Shown here one piece after another: positions 11,230-22,892 of a stretch of DNA of 64,000 bases (position 1 is its first letter; each line of letters begins with the position of its first letter). This DNA comes from Micropterus salmoides. Its lineage: Eukaryota; Chordata; Actinopteri; Centrarchiformes; Centrarchidae. The stretch spans positions 10,248,384 to 10,312,383 of the forward strand of contig NW_024040485.1 of the NCBI RefSeq assembly GCF_014851395.1, read 5' to 3'. The notes beneath the pieces are model-generated. The model was given only the letters and a program-made list of their open reading frames with translations. It did not search any database and was not told the origin of the DNA. The translations under genes and the position numbers were made by a program.

Positions 11230-11770
11230 ATGTAATGGTAAATCTAATTATTGAAATTCCTTGCCCCGTATTTCATATTTATAGACAAAATGGCAGTCTA
11301 TTCATCATGACAGCAGGTAGTGAGTTTGTGCCACACAGCAACGGAGTACTGATTATCTATAGGCAATGGCATATTTGTTTGAAGCCAAACCACTGCCTCT
11401 CGCTCAACCTGTCGGAACCGGATGCAAATGAACCCACTTTCTGGCTCACCGCACCTCACAAATTAATAACTGCGTGTACCCTGCATTACAGTACAATTAG
11501 ATTGTCCATTATTTTGTAAACGCCGGCAGAATCATTCCATCCTCTCAAGCATATTGTCATGCGGCCGCATTTGCCTAACAAACGTGAGATCAAAGGCGTA
11601 TTTTTGAATCCTAATCAAATCTATTTCAAGTCCCATGCTGGCGCCGGATGGCAGGCTGCGGTCTGTGGCTGGCACTGTTTGAGGCCGTGTGTGAATACCT
11701 GCAACAGTAAATAGCTGGGCGGGCAGGGTGATTTGCATATAAAAAGGAGCAGTGATAAAAGAAAGTACTT
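11230..11770. promoter_or_regulatory. Candidate enhancer or conserved block
   Basis: This block is richer in regulatory-type words than its surroundings: ATTGTCCATTATTTTG near 11502 (SOX-like plus AT core), GATCAAAGGCG near 11588 (TCF/LEF-like), ATGCAAAT at 11422-11429 and the promoter-like cluster at its right edge. It has no simple repeats, no recognised transposon and a higher CG content including GCGGCCGC near 11561. Regulatory function is inference. Confidence 0.35.
11717..11745 (+). promoter_or_regulatory. Promoter-like cluster: GC box, octamer, TATA box
   Basis: GGGCGGGC (11717-11724, GC-box like), then ATTTGCAT (11731-11738, consensus octamer) overlapping by one base TATAAAAA (11738-11745, good TATA box match, followed by GG). 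A start site would fall near 11768-11775. No coding frame follows: the first ATG, near 11816, opens only about 13 codons. It could drive a non-coding RNA or be part of an enhancer, or be chance. Confidence 0.3.
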
Positions 11771-12299
11771 AACCTGGAGTTTCTCACCATCCAACACTCT
11801 GGCACCTCCAACAGAATGACAGAAGACTGCTTTTTATCAAAGGGGATCCCATTATGAGATAAATTTATTTGTTCTTGATGGAGAATGGAAGGGAAACAAA
11901 GAACATGGGCAGCAGCACTTGCACCTGTAAGAGAGCAGAGAGACACTCACATTAAATGCTGAGGAGTAGGAGAGCAGAGATGTTTGTAGTGTCAGTGTGC
12001 ATTTGTAACGGGGCCTGTATTTGTACCAAGATGGCTGCTTTGAACGTGTAGGAATCCTATAAGGTATAATTCATGTCGTGTCAATTACTAAGCAGCAGAT
12101 GTACTGAGCTGAATAGAGGGAGTCCCAAACCATCTTCAAACAGTGGGAGCTTACTTCTCCACGCTGTTAGCACTCCTCTTGTCAGTCATGCAGTTAGATC
12201 AAGGCAGTGACACAGAGCATTTTTGAAGATTTTTGTCCTGCTTTGGAAGATTTGTTTGTGGATTCCGAGGGTGGCGATGCACACTTTTTTTTTCTGGTG
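11771..12299. other. Non-coding sequence, nothing recognised
   Basis: Unique-looking sequence downstream of the promoter-like cluster. No repeat and no long frame. Confidence 0.5.
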
Positions 12300-12550
12300 G
12301 TACTTTAAGCTAAATAACATGTAGCTGGGATAATGTTTACCATGCTCATGATCTTAGTTTATCATGTAGGCATGCTAACATTTGCTAATCAGCGCTAGAC
12401 ACAAAGTATATCTGATGCTGATGGTAATGTCATTAGCTTGTCAGGTATATATTAGGTATTTGGTCACAAACCAAAGCATTGGACCAAGTCAGCAAAGTAT
12501 TTTGACCTGATGATGACACAAGTTGAAAAGCTAAGTGATCCCCGAAATTA
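12300..12550 (-). mobile_element. Fish interspersed repeat, inverted copy
   Basis: Contains GTTTACCATGCTCATGATC, AGGCATGCTAACATTTGCTA, TATTTGGTCACAAACCAAAG and TTTTGACCTGATGATG. These are segments of a family I recall well from fish genomes, here on the strand opposite to the copy at 48225-48645, which carries the complementary CAAATATTAGCATGCC. The two copies cover partly different portions. Confidence 0.7.
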
Positions 12551-13060
12551 TAATAATATGTTTAAATATTTTTGAAGATTCTCTAATGTCTGTTTTTCAT
12601 CTTGAATGTCCAGGTGTGCATACATGTATGGTACACCTATCAGTACATTATATACCATGTACTGACTTCACTTGGCTGTGAGTAGTTCCGTGTGACCTCT
12701 CAGTTGTGGTTCAACAGATGACCAGCATTATCAGTGTGCCATCCAAACGTCTTCGGGCTGCATTCAATGTCAAAGTCTCCACATATCTACTCCCTCCCCA
12801 GAATGAGGGACAGCTTGCTGCTGCTGCGGCTGCTGCTGCTGGAGGGGATCACAATGAGCAGTCTGTCCCTGAAGGCTTCGAGTGGGTCTAAGAGAAACCA
12901 CAAGGGCAATTGCCCGATCTCTCATGGGCCTCTTTTAATGAACCACAGTCATCATGTATTGCTTTGTAGCCTCAAATGCTTATACACATATGAAATGTAA
13001 ACATTTGTTAAAAGGAATGATGGTGTATGTCTTTTTTATTTTATATGCCCTTCAACCTGT
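12551..13060. other. Non-coding, with a leucine-rich exon-like frame
   Basis: A frame opens at ATG 12803 and reads MRDSLLLLRLLLLEGITMSS before a polar stretch, stopping at 13000. The leucine run resembles a signal peptide but is produced by a short GCT/CTG repeat (12816-12841); another frame of the same repeat gives poly-alanine. No similarity to a known protein is recognised and splice signals are not convincing. Confidence 0.3.
12816..12841. repeat. (GCT) trinucleotide repeat
   Basis: Eight or so GCT units with one GCG interruption. Confidence 0.85.
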
Positions 13061-13310
13061 GGTCAGATGTTTCAGTGTAATCTCCTTCGGGTTGGGCTGA
13101 TATATTGTGTCATCGCTGTGGCCTTGAGAATCAGCGCTATTGCATCCGCCTGTCTCTGTAACAGTGGCGGGGCAGAGCAAGCATCCCTCAAGGGGGCCGT
13201 TCATCTAGATAGGAGACCCATCAGTCAAGGCGGCCATTGATCTGTGCGTCAGATGGCTTGATTTCCAAGTGTAATAATCGGTTCAGTTTTAACACCTTCC
13301 CTGACGTGTA
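13061..13310. promoter_or_regulatory. Candidate conserved non-coding block
   Basis: Balanced base composition, no repeat, several palindromic half-sites and two near-identical GCGG-containing tracts. The appearance is that of a conserved block, but there is no comparative evidence in the window. Confidence 0.22.
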
Positions 13311-16300
13311 AACGGGAAGAGACGAACTGGGCAAATGGATTGTGAAGGGCAGCTCTATCCATTGTCTTTAGTGTCAGATGCATTCATACTATATAGTCTT
13401 ATGTAATACAAGCCTTATATAATTTGCATATGGAGTGATTTGACATAGTGTCCTGATTAATAATACATGCATGTTTAATTTCCCTGTTCTCTGGAGTGTG
13501 GTTCCTGTTGAAACGTTGAAGAGGATCATCAAGTTGATCCATCCTGCTGTCAGAACAGGATAAATATATTTTCCTCTAATAGTAATTTCCTAGTCCAGAA
13601 TAAGACGTACGCTCAGCAACCTCATGTGAGCGCTGAAAATGCCAAGCAATTGTTCAGGATCCATTTTGAGACCACAATGGATTAGTGTGTTTGGTTCCCT
13701 GTTGTGGTCAGTGTGCTACTAGGACAGTTAGAGGCAGGCCGACATGTGTTGGGCATTGATAATGACTGTTGAATCACAACGGACCCACTAGAGTGCCGGG
13801 TAAAATAAAAGCATACAACCGTATCAGTCCCAAGCATGGCGGCAATCACCCACAACAAAGAACACTGTCTTGCATGCAGAGCTAAGCTGATGGGTTTTAT
13901 ATTCAAATAATGAGGACAGGGAGGAATACCAGCAGCATGGGATCTGGAGCTACCATGTACTTGGTTATAGTGATATTATAGGCTGCAGGATTCTTAAATT
14001 CCCCATGATCCGCAGTGAAAAAGAAGACTGTTTCCATAAAGCCACCGACTTAAGGATGCATTCAACAACAGCAAGCAATTCAAGTTTAAATCCTTTAAGC
14101 CGACTGTTTGGCAACATGTAGAATGTTCCCATCAATAAGTTGTTGATTTTCAATGGACTCTCAGTATCTAATGAGGAGGAAGTGTGCAACATCTTGTTTT
14201 GTTTACCAGTCCTTTTCTATCTGCATGGTCAATAGGTTCAATTTGATTCAGACTGTGGGTGGGGAAATAAATTGGAATTGTAATGGGGGTCATGTTGGAC
14301 GAGATTCAGTTTGTTTTGGTGTTTATCACTTTCAATGAGCTAATGTGGCCGTGCCATGGACTGAATTCTGACACAACACGAGAATCACAATCCTGGATTA
14401 AAATTCTTTAATTACATTTCAGAAAAAAAAAAAACTACTGCATTTTAATGCTCTGGTATGCATCTCAGTATGTCTGAAATCCATTAAGAGAAGTGTTATT
14501 CAGTCATCTTTCTCAAGCCTTTAGTCTTCGACTTTACTGAGGGTCAGTCGATGATAATATGAAGAACAAATTTGCTAAAGATGAATCTGGCATGTTTGCA
14601 CAAGCCCAGTTTCTGATTTAAGATTTTAAAATATCACTTTGCAGATGTAGTTGCATGGGGCACGAATTGTCTGGTATGAGCTTTAATCCAAAGACTGACA
14701 TATTGTTACATACAAAACAAAACAGTTAGCTCTATGAAAGAGTAACTGTGCGCAGTCTAATAATCCTGCTTGCGTGCTAATTCCTCACCCTGTGCAGCAG
14801 TGATGTAGCATGGCAGCACCATGCTAGATGTCGTCGTAAGTACAACAGACTCCAGCTGTGTGTTGGAGCATGTTGACGCCACACCCAGATGGTCCTGGAT
14901 GGATTGTCAGATGGCGGAACAGCGTCTGAAACCTCCTCACTCCACGCCCTGTTCTGTGGAGTAGGGCATTGTAGGGCCTGCATCTGGCAAACATTCCAGA
15001 GCCGACAGTCCCGCTCACTTGACAAAGCAATTGGCCAGGTGTTGCTGGCAGAGTTTGACCTTTTTTCTCAAGCTTTCATTTTCATTTTCAACAAAGTTAC
15101 GCCACTTTTTGTATGTACAGCCGAGTGCAACACTATGAATGCCTTTCGACGAACATTTGAATAAAGATTGTCTTAGCCCTTCCCTCAAGTGGCTGTTCCG
15201 AACTTTTGCCTCCCCGTGTGGTCAGATGACACATTGTATGAAGTAGTTTGTTTGAGCATTTGAAAAGTTTATGCTTTTCAACCAGAGGACAGTGATGTCA
15301 CCTGCATCTAGAGTTATTCTCTGGACTACAGTATCTGTAGAAGATAGAAGGCTTCACAAATGGAATAATGATTTTTTAAAAAGAAAGCTCTACAGTTTAT
15401 TTCACCTTCAATTAAAAGTCTACACAAATTGATACTGTTGGATATATTTCAGATTATATCGCTCAGTAATAATCCTGAGAAAATAGCCCTGTCTGAGCTG
15501 AGCTCTGATAGTCATCTTTTGGAAAGAGCACATGTTGTTTCCTGGAACAAGCTCGGAGCCCTGACCTCTCTTTCCTTTCTGTTTCAATTGTTCGCTGTGA
15601 TTTCCCTAGTTTAGCTTTGACAGGCTGATACAATGAATTTGAGGCTCCACAAAAGAGACTTTTACGCTACATTAGGCAAGGGTCCCACATGCTTCTCTGA
15701 CACAAAAATACAATTTATTGAGACAGAGCCGTTCATCTTGGCAGAATCTCTGCTGATATGATTCTCCAATAAGCCTTTTTTCCCCTTTTCCCGCTCTAAC
15801 TGCTCTGTTGATATGACATTAATGTTAAGATTTATTCTTTGTGCAAGCATATGGTTTTATCAGAGAATTCTGAGAATTCAAAGCACTGACATGTACCTGC
15901 AGTAACAACCTTTTATTCTTAAAAATTAGGTTGTTGTTCGTGAAAGCAATTTCTCTTCCTGTTCTATGTCGGTGTGATGTCTGTGAAGCTATGTGAAGCA
16001 GCTGATTAATCACAGTTGTAGAAGTGACCCGAACACTACTGGTCGGCTTCCGGGTCATCACGTCAATGAATCAATTTGCTGTGTGCTCACACATGAAATA
16101 AGACCTAATGAGAATGCCTCAACCTCAAACACAGGGCAACAAAGGAAATCACTACTGTCATTCTGATGCTGGTTTGTCTTTAATGCAGAGTGGGCTGTAG
16201 GGGGACAAATCTTCTTTTCTTCCCTGAGATTTTTCCCCCCATTTCCTAATGCACTCATTATCTCTGCTGGAGTGATGAATTGAGCGTGAAGTTGCCTGTT

Positions 16301-16900
16301 TTGCAAACTTCTCGTGTTTCCTCACCGACTTCTTCTACTGTGCAATCTACTCTCCATCGCACATCACGTTTCACCAACATGTGCTGACTTGCTAAGTGCT
16401 GTGTGCTCTGTGGACAGTATGAGCCACCCTCCACCCACCCTCTATATAATATGCACTAAAACATTGCAGGCCTAATCGTTCCCTTGGAGCAGGGATGTAA
16501 TGTATATTGACTTGTTTTGACTAAAGCTGTTTGAGGGACATCTGAAAAAGTTTATATGTGTATTTTTGTCCACCAGTGACACCTTTGATATTGATGTTGA
16601 TGCGTGGAGGGTAATAAGTGGCTGGTGAAAGAATGTACTGACAGAACCCATTACCTCTGCTAGAGAATACTCCACATATCCACTAAATTCAGAAAATACA
16701 ATGGCATAAATAGGAAAATGCTCGTTGGACTCAGTATAGCTGCTGGAAAATTGAACATTATCAGGGCGCTATATGTCTTTCAAATGGGTCTGTGCCATTC
16801 TTATGTTTATGCTATTTGCAGAAGAAAGCTGTCAATCAGCAGAGAACAAGATGCAGTTTGACTTCAGGCTGTTGTTTCTAGACTCAGCAAGATCTTTATT
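13311..16900. other. Long unique non-coding stretch
   Basis: No transposon recognised. One octamer word at 13432-13439. The overlapping frames near 14.78-15.16 kb on both strands are under 92 codons and unlike known proteins. An A run lies at 14424-14435. Nothing else stands out. Confidence 0.45.
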
Positions 16901-17591
16901 CAAAATTGATGATCCATAATTCAGAGTAAATGAAAGACTAGTGAGCCAAGTTCAGAAGGACTAGCAGACAGCGCCTGTGGGGAGTATTGCTCGTTATAAT
17001 AATTTGACCCATGACTTTTTCTTCAAAAAGGGCAGTGGACCTTGTTTACACATAGTGGAGCTTTGAAAAGATACAGATGAGTGTGAAATTAAAGCGAAAA
17101 CTTGGTATAGAAGTATCAAAACGATTACTTTTATGTGTATCTTTGGAGACCACCGTGGATCACTATTATTCTATGATTAAACATTTCCATTGTGAAACAA
17201 GTGCAAAGTATCTGAGTGGTTTAATGAACATAGGGCTGCTCTATCATGGCAAAAATCATAACTATGATTATTTTGGTCGTAACTGAGCACACAATTATTA
17301 CACACGATTACTGATTGACTTTGAAACAACATGCATTTACTGAACTTTTAAAATTAATTTCTAAAAATTATTATTATGCATTATCTCAAAAACCCAAGTA
17401 GCCCATGAAATAAGAAATAGTAATTGAATATTATTAACTTTAAACAGCATCTTGGAGGGCAAGATGGGGATGATGCTGGCTCTTTTCTTTTGGAAATTAC
17501 CATTTGCGAAGTTGGACAGTTTTGCTATCAAATGTGAACGAACAAATTATTACCTAAACCAGACAGTGGAAATAGATCCTAGACCATAATG
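16901..17591. other. AT-rich non-coding sequence
   Basis: No recognised element. The sequence just before 17592 is the intact flank of a TTTAAAGTC site that in the paralogous unit at 20129 borders a miniature transposon. Confidence 0.45.
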
Positions 17592-17891
17592 TTTAAAGTC
17601 ATCAAGAAAGAAAATCTGGTTTGCATGTTAGAAGAACATACTACAGTAACATCCAAATGATAGGGAAAGGGAATAATCTAATGGATGCATTTACTGTTTA
17701 AGTCTATTTACTGGAACTGAAAAGGGACATTTTGTGAGGTTAGAAAACATATGGCCAAATAAACAAGCACAATTGTAAGCACTAAACACAGCTCTTCTGA
17801 TGAGATCTACCCCACTATCAATCTAAACCAGAAGTTAAGGCAAAATTAGGAACTCCTGAAAGGTTATTTCTGTCCCCAGATTGTTAACATT
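17592..17891 (+). repeat. Duplicated 0.3-kb unit, copy 1
   Basis: Alignable over its whole length with 20129-20407. Shared words include TTTAAAGTCATCAAGAAA, TGGTTTGCATGTTAG, AACACAGCTCTTCTGAT, CCAGAAGTTAAGGCAAAATT and CCCAGATTGTTAACATT, where similarity stops abruptly. Copy 1 is longer by about 20 bases because of small indels. The element type is unknown. Confidence 0.85.
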
Positions 17892-18549
17892 TCAAAGGGT
17901 AATTCCAGGCCCTCTGTTTTTCTGTGTTTCAGTGAAATTCGATGAGCTCTGATGTGGTTTCTGATCAGTGGTGTTTGGAGGAAGAAACTCCCTTGGTGGT
18001 TCTTGGCCTCCTCTGAGACCTGGAATGAAGCTTTTAAAACATTCCTGCACCACAATTACAAGGCAGACATGCAGGAGGTCAAAGAAAGGACAGCAGTGAC
18101 TGCAATATCCGAAATAATGAATGATATTCTCATCACTGTCGACACGGAAACAGAGGGAGGATATATAAATCACAATTACAAACTCAGCTACATACAGCAG
18201 GCTGTCTGTTTTGGCTTCAAATAAATCACCAATTTATATTGAAGTTTTCAAAGATAAATGGCAACAAACAAGAGTCCCATAGAGGCAAAACAATTGTAAA
18301 ATTGCAGGCACATTTGTTAAAAACTGCAAAATGTAACATGGGACACTTCAGAATCATAAGCTGTGTCAGGAAAAAGGAACAGTGGTCACCAATTGAAGAC
18401 AGACTGACACTTAACAGAACTGTTGCACAAATACAACCTCAAAAATAACCAGTTGTACCACTGAATCACAGTCTCAACTAAAATTGTTTTGTTAGCTTCA
18501 AAATCCTGGTACATATGGCAAAAGTTACCATTTGAGAATGAATTGTTTT
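17892..18549. other. Sequence between duplicated unit and transposase remnant
   Basis: Two overlapping frames of about 90 codons (plus 17952-18224, minus 17892-18173) and one of 69 (18239-18448) are present. None matches a protein I know. The last may include the decayed N-terminal region of the transposase that follows, which I cannot confirm. Confidence 0.35.
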
Positions 18550-19130
18550 CCCACAGACAAAGGCATAACTGTGTCTAATAAATGTAAAACATGGACCCCT
18601 GTGCGATGGAAAAACATTACATGGTCTAAAGATTAATTTTTCTATTCTCCCGGCATGTGGACAGGAAAAAGCTAAATGATATCAACAGCATCGCAAAGTC
18701 TGTTACCAGCTGTTAAACATGGTGGTGGATCTGCAGTGATATAAGCAGCCATGGGAAACATTAGGTGCGATGATTGCTCTGCATGGTCATATAACAGCCA
18801 AGGAATATGATGCCATTTAAGTGAAGCACCCTGTGGTGCAAAAACTGTTGTCTTATTACATTCCTGTATTCCAAGAAGGTAGCGCCTTGGTACACACGGT
18901 AAAATGAATTCAAAGGTAGTTTCATAAACAGGGGAATGTTGTCAAATGCCTTCTAGTTCCTCCACAATGACCAGATCTGAATATGGTTTCGCTTTTATTG
19001 AACGTAGATTTCTACCTTTCAGTTTATCATTCTGAAAGATTGGTACCGTAATCTGAGCATTAAAGTTTATCCTTGATCATGGAAATAGTTTGACAAAAAG
19101 GGCATCTTACTTGCTTTCAACCAAGATTTC
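18550..19130 (+). pseudogene. Decayed Tc1/mariner transposase
   Basis: A Tc1-type catalytic domain can be followed through stops and one frameshift. W-S-K-D at 18622-18633 stands where the family has W-S-D-E, followed at once by a TAA stop. Thirty codons later in the same frame V-K-H-G-G-G-S (18712-18732) is the hallmark Tc1 motif. About 80 codons on, in another frame, P-P-Q-stop-P-D-L-N (18959-18982) matches the P-S-Q-S-P-D-L-N motif with a nonsense change. Spacings fit the family. The enzyme would bind and cut transposon ends in the nucleus, but this copy is dead. No terminal inverted repeats were found. Confidence 0.75.
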
Positions 19131-19190
19131 AACCATATGACAGCTCCAGAAAAGGCTAGTAAGTGGACCTAGAGTAAGGATTGTTTAATT
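19130..19190 (+). repeat. Repeat family X, partial copy 2
   Basis: ATATGACAGCTCCAGAAAAG, then GCTAGTAAGTGGACCTAGAG and GGATTGTTT align with the second half of the copy at 19321-19420. Confidence 0.5.
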
Positions 19191-19320
19191 AATCTACTAT
19201 TTCCAGGAATTAAACTGTTTGGTTAACTTTAAAGTCAACATGAACGAGAAGCCCTAAAGGTTCTATGGATGGCATAACAGCTCCTAAGTTTGGTTATCAA
19301 GAGATCCATCTACTGTACAT

Positions 19321-19420
19321 GACAACTGAGCAAATGCCATCCACTGAGGCCAGGTGATATAGTTGAAAGCTCCAGAAAAAGCTAGCAAGTGGGTCTTGAG
19401 TTTGTATTGTTTTGTCAAAC
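19321..19420 (+). repeat. Repeat family X, copy 3
   Basis: The most complete member: ACTGAGCAAATGCCATCCAC, GTGATATAGTTGAAAGCTCC, GCTAGCAAGTGGGTC, TTGTATTGTTTTGTCAAAC. It matches 9559-9654 in both halves and 22893-22951 in the second half. Confidence 0.65.
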
Positions 19421-19517
19421 TATTATACACAATGACTGGATTTATGAAAGCATTAAAGCTATTGTACACCATTAGATTCTGAAAGTCCTTATATCAAAAG
19501 ATCAGATAATTGATCTT

Positions 19518-20133
19518 ATTTACTTCCCTTTCTTGTGACGTCACAATGAAAATATGTGTCATAATGCTCGCTGAGCGGCTAGTCCGACATGCCCTCAAAA
19601 ACGCCGGTTGAAAAACACTGAGCTGCAGCACACACCTCTCCTCCCCCTTCCAAACACTAGCTACCCTCCAAGCAGTCAATGGACTTAAAGTTGTTACTGT
19701 GATGCAGAGGAAGAGCTCAGTTAAAACTTTATGGATGAAAGATACTTTTGTTACAGATTAATAACTCACCACTCTGAAACTCTTGCTCCAGTCCATGTTG
19801 CCAACCTGGTCGGCAACATGTGGCCTACAGCTGAATCAAAGCTGTTTAACTTCTATTCGCTGACCCGCCTTTCTCTGCTTCTGATTGGCTAGTAGTCCTT
19901 AACGAGGAACTGTGCATGTGCAACTCCCAACAAAGATCATTTAGAGACAAGATGTATCACTCCATAGCTAAAACGAAGCCTTCAACACGCAGGGTGAAAA
20001 GAGGAGCTGCAGCAATGTGCAGTATGACAAAAAAATATGGTGTTTTTTGAAAATGAAACCATGTAAACCTGTTCTGGTACAACCCCTAAATAGGATTTTG
20101 AACCTGAGAATGAGCATAATAACACCTCTTTAA
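19518..20133 (+). mobile_element. TTAA-type miniature DNA transposon, copy 2
   Basis: Same family as 1050-1955 but without the nested insert. It carries TTGTGACGTCACAATGAAAA, TCTCTGCTTCTGATTGGC and TGTGCAACTCCCAACAAAGA, and ends AGCATAATAACACCTC followed by TTTAAAG, with TTAA at 20130-20133. The left terminal repeat is missing, so the copy is 5'-truncated. An internal 9-bp hairpin (19794-19802 with 19812-19820) belongs to it. The right border abuts the duplicated unit exactly. Confidence 0.75.
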
Positions 20134-20407
20134 AGTCATCAAGAAAAAAAAAATGGTTTGCATGTTAGCAAGAAGATTATACCAGGGTAACATCCAGATG
20201 AAATGGAAAGGGAACTTTTTAGATGCATTTTCTGTTAAAGTCTATTTGCTGAGGTTAGAAAACATATGGCCACATAAACAAGTAACAAATGTTAGCACAA
20301 AACACAGCTCTTCTGATCACATCTAACCCACTATGAATCTAAACCAGAAGTTAAGGCAAAATTAGGAATTCCTGAAATGTTATTTCTGTCCCCAGATTGT
20401 TAACATT
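20129..20407 (+). repeat. Duplicated 0.3-kb unit, copy 2
   Basis: Second copy of the unit at 17592-17891. It starts at the TTAA that borders the miniature transposon, which shows that in the other copy this position is an ordinary uninterrupted TTTAAAGTC. Confidence 0.85.
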
Positions 20408-21014
20408 GTTACTTTCTGATTCACCTGTTTTTATTTTGTATATTTTAACATATTTATAGTAATAAGCCACTGTGTGTTCTGATCTGCTCCTGTTTTCTGT
20501 GTTGTTTGTAGTTGTTTTTTTGTGCCGTTAATGCAACCCAGCACTTGAACATTGAAAGCTTTTCAGTGGTTCTGTAGGTATGATCCCTTCCCTTATGTGC
20601 AAGGCTTACATTGTGAAAGTCTCATCTGTAGGTGTCGAGCTTCATGAACAGCAATTAGTGAGAACAAAGAAACTGGAGCAACCATGCAAGTCATTATGAA
20701 ACAACAACAGTGAACTCATTTCCCCCTGTATTTTATTCAACACCTGCCTTTTTTTTGTTTGAACGCACCACAGGTATTTCTTAAGACTTGGCTATTATTT
20801 GATAATCGAATTTATGTCATTTACTTCATTGCTTAAATTACTTAGAATGACGCAATGCAGGACAATTTGTTTTTACAGAGGACTCCCCCTTTAACTTCTA
20901 CAACCTTAATTGCAAAGGGTAGCATTGCTGATCAGACATGTTATGTATATTTTGTATTTCATCATATTCATTCTCTTTTTTAACATGTTTTTCCATTTTT
21001 TAAGCCATTATTTG

Positions 21015-21018
<4 letters not shown>
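20408..21018. other. AT-rich non-coding sequence
   Basis: T-rich sequence of the kind found in retrotransposon 3' regions, but no tail or terminal signature that I can identify. Confidence 0.4.

Positions 21019-21054
<36 letters not shown>
21019..21054. repeat. (CT)18 microsatellite
   Basis: Perfect CT run of 36 bases. Confidence 0.97.
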
Positions 21055-21057
<3 letters not shown>

Positions 21058-22892
21058 ATTCAATCAGAGTCTTTGGAAAGGGTTAAATCTGAATCTTTCC
21101 AGAGCATTAGCCCAAATTACCTCATCGTAAATGCAAAATTAGCATACAGATTTCCAGCCTGAATTGTTGGTAGTGCATCATATTCATCATCATCAAAACT
21201 GGAGAGTCATGAATGTAGGTGTCTAATCAGCAGGAACAACAAACAGGGAATGCTTATCAACAAACAGCAGAATTTCTCTCCAATCAGACAGTTAACAGAC
21301 CTTCTAATATACTTTGCATGCTCATCATATCTTGATGATGTACACAGAGAGCTTAGAGCCCATAATATGAAGTGCATGGACTGCACTCAAATGCTGTGTC
21401 TAATTTGTGGGTGAAAGCAGGGGGTAGAGCGATGCAGACCTTTGACATGGTGGGGGTAGGGTTGAGGTGGAGCTGGTCTGAGAGCAAACAGAACTCTCCA
21501 AACGGAGACAGAAATAACAGAATAGAGGGTTGGATGGGTGAACAGACAGGGGGGCTACATTCGCACAGTATTGATTTTTCCTTCGGTTTCTAAAGAACAG
21601 GAGCCTGTCACTGTGGCCAATGAATAGAGACCCTTTGTATCGCATTCTACATGCTTGCTCTGACAATGAAGATACCACAATGTGTTTTTTCTACTTCAAT
21701 CTCTTGCCTTTTGTCAATAACACAAACGGTCATCAACTTGGAAAGAAAAGAATACAACGTGTCAAGGAGCAACACCTGAACTTGACAAAACAGCTTTATG
21801 CTGAGCATCTTACTACAACTAAACTTTTTCAAACTGTTCAGTTGGAATCTGGCAACAAAGCTTTTAATAGGTCCCTCATTGCGTCCCACACAACATCTGT
21901 GGATTAGAGAAACTCCCCTCATTGAGCAGTCTGTCTGCTTAAGACAGCGAAACAGATAAAGAGGTTCCGGTGAAAGTGGACACAGAGGACCAGTGTGGTA
22001 ACTGTTGTCATCTCTTATAGCACTCTGTTACACACAGCCGTCATCCATAGGGTCAACAGCTGGTAAATGTTTAGCGGGCCAAACCCCAACTGAGCACCGT
22101 TGGCTTGCATATGCTGTTTAGAAAACTTGAAATTCACACCTCGTAAAGACAGGAGGCAGATGTTTGCATATTAATAGAAATGGGATATGGAGGGGGTCTG
22201 GTACAGGGAGACATTACAGCTGCTACATTACAGTGTACAGTGTAAAATGGATGTGCTCTCGTTTCATCTCTGGAGTATTTTGATCTGGATGCCTTTACAT
22301 GCCTGATGTAAAGGCAAAATATCCGCACTGCAGTGTCAGATGCATAGTACAGCAACTATGTACATTTACTTAAGTACAGTATTTACAGTTAGTTTTCCTT
22401 TCATTTGCAATTTATGAGACCTGCTTGCTTCAAAACCACAACAATTAATTAAACATTACAGGCGTTGCTTATTAATACTACATTTATCACCCAGATGTAG
22501 TAAGTTGTTGCAAATGAAGGTTTTATAAGCAAAATGTTCCATAAGCATAATCTGATGCAAGGTCAGAGTCTAAAATACTTAATCCAACTAATAAGAAGTC
22601 TAGCCCTGACTAGGCTTAGGCGATTGTCTACATTTTCACCACACACACTGGTACACAAATGGACAAGGTGCAGTAACAGCAATGGTGACTGACTTAAATG
22701 CAGCCTGCAGATGACAGCATGGTCTCAGTCGGATTTGTTTAATTAAAAGTCAAATTTAATTAAAAATCCAACATCAGTTTCTCAAATTGTGAGAAAAAGG
22801 AGGTCTAGCTAGCATACATAGCAGCCCTGGACCGGCTTGGTCCAAAGATTTAGTTCCCAACACAACATCATTAATAGGTTCGTGTTGGTTTA
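21055..22892. other. Non-coding sequence with small hairpin and fragment
   Basis: Includes an 11-bp hairpin TGCCTTTACAT / ATGTAAAGGCA (22290-22316, 5-base loop). It also includes a short piece ACATTTACTTAAGTACAGTA (from 22362) that resembles, in inverse orientation, the end of the repeat at 54591-55240. The rest is unremarkable. Confidence 0.45.
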
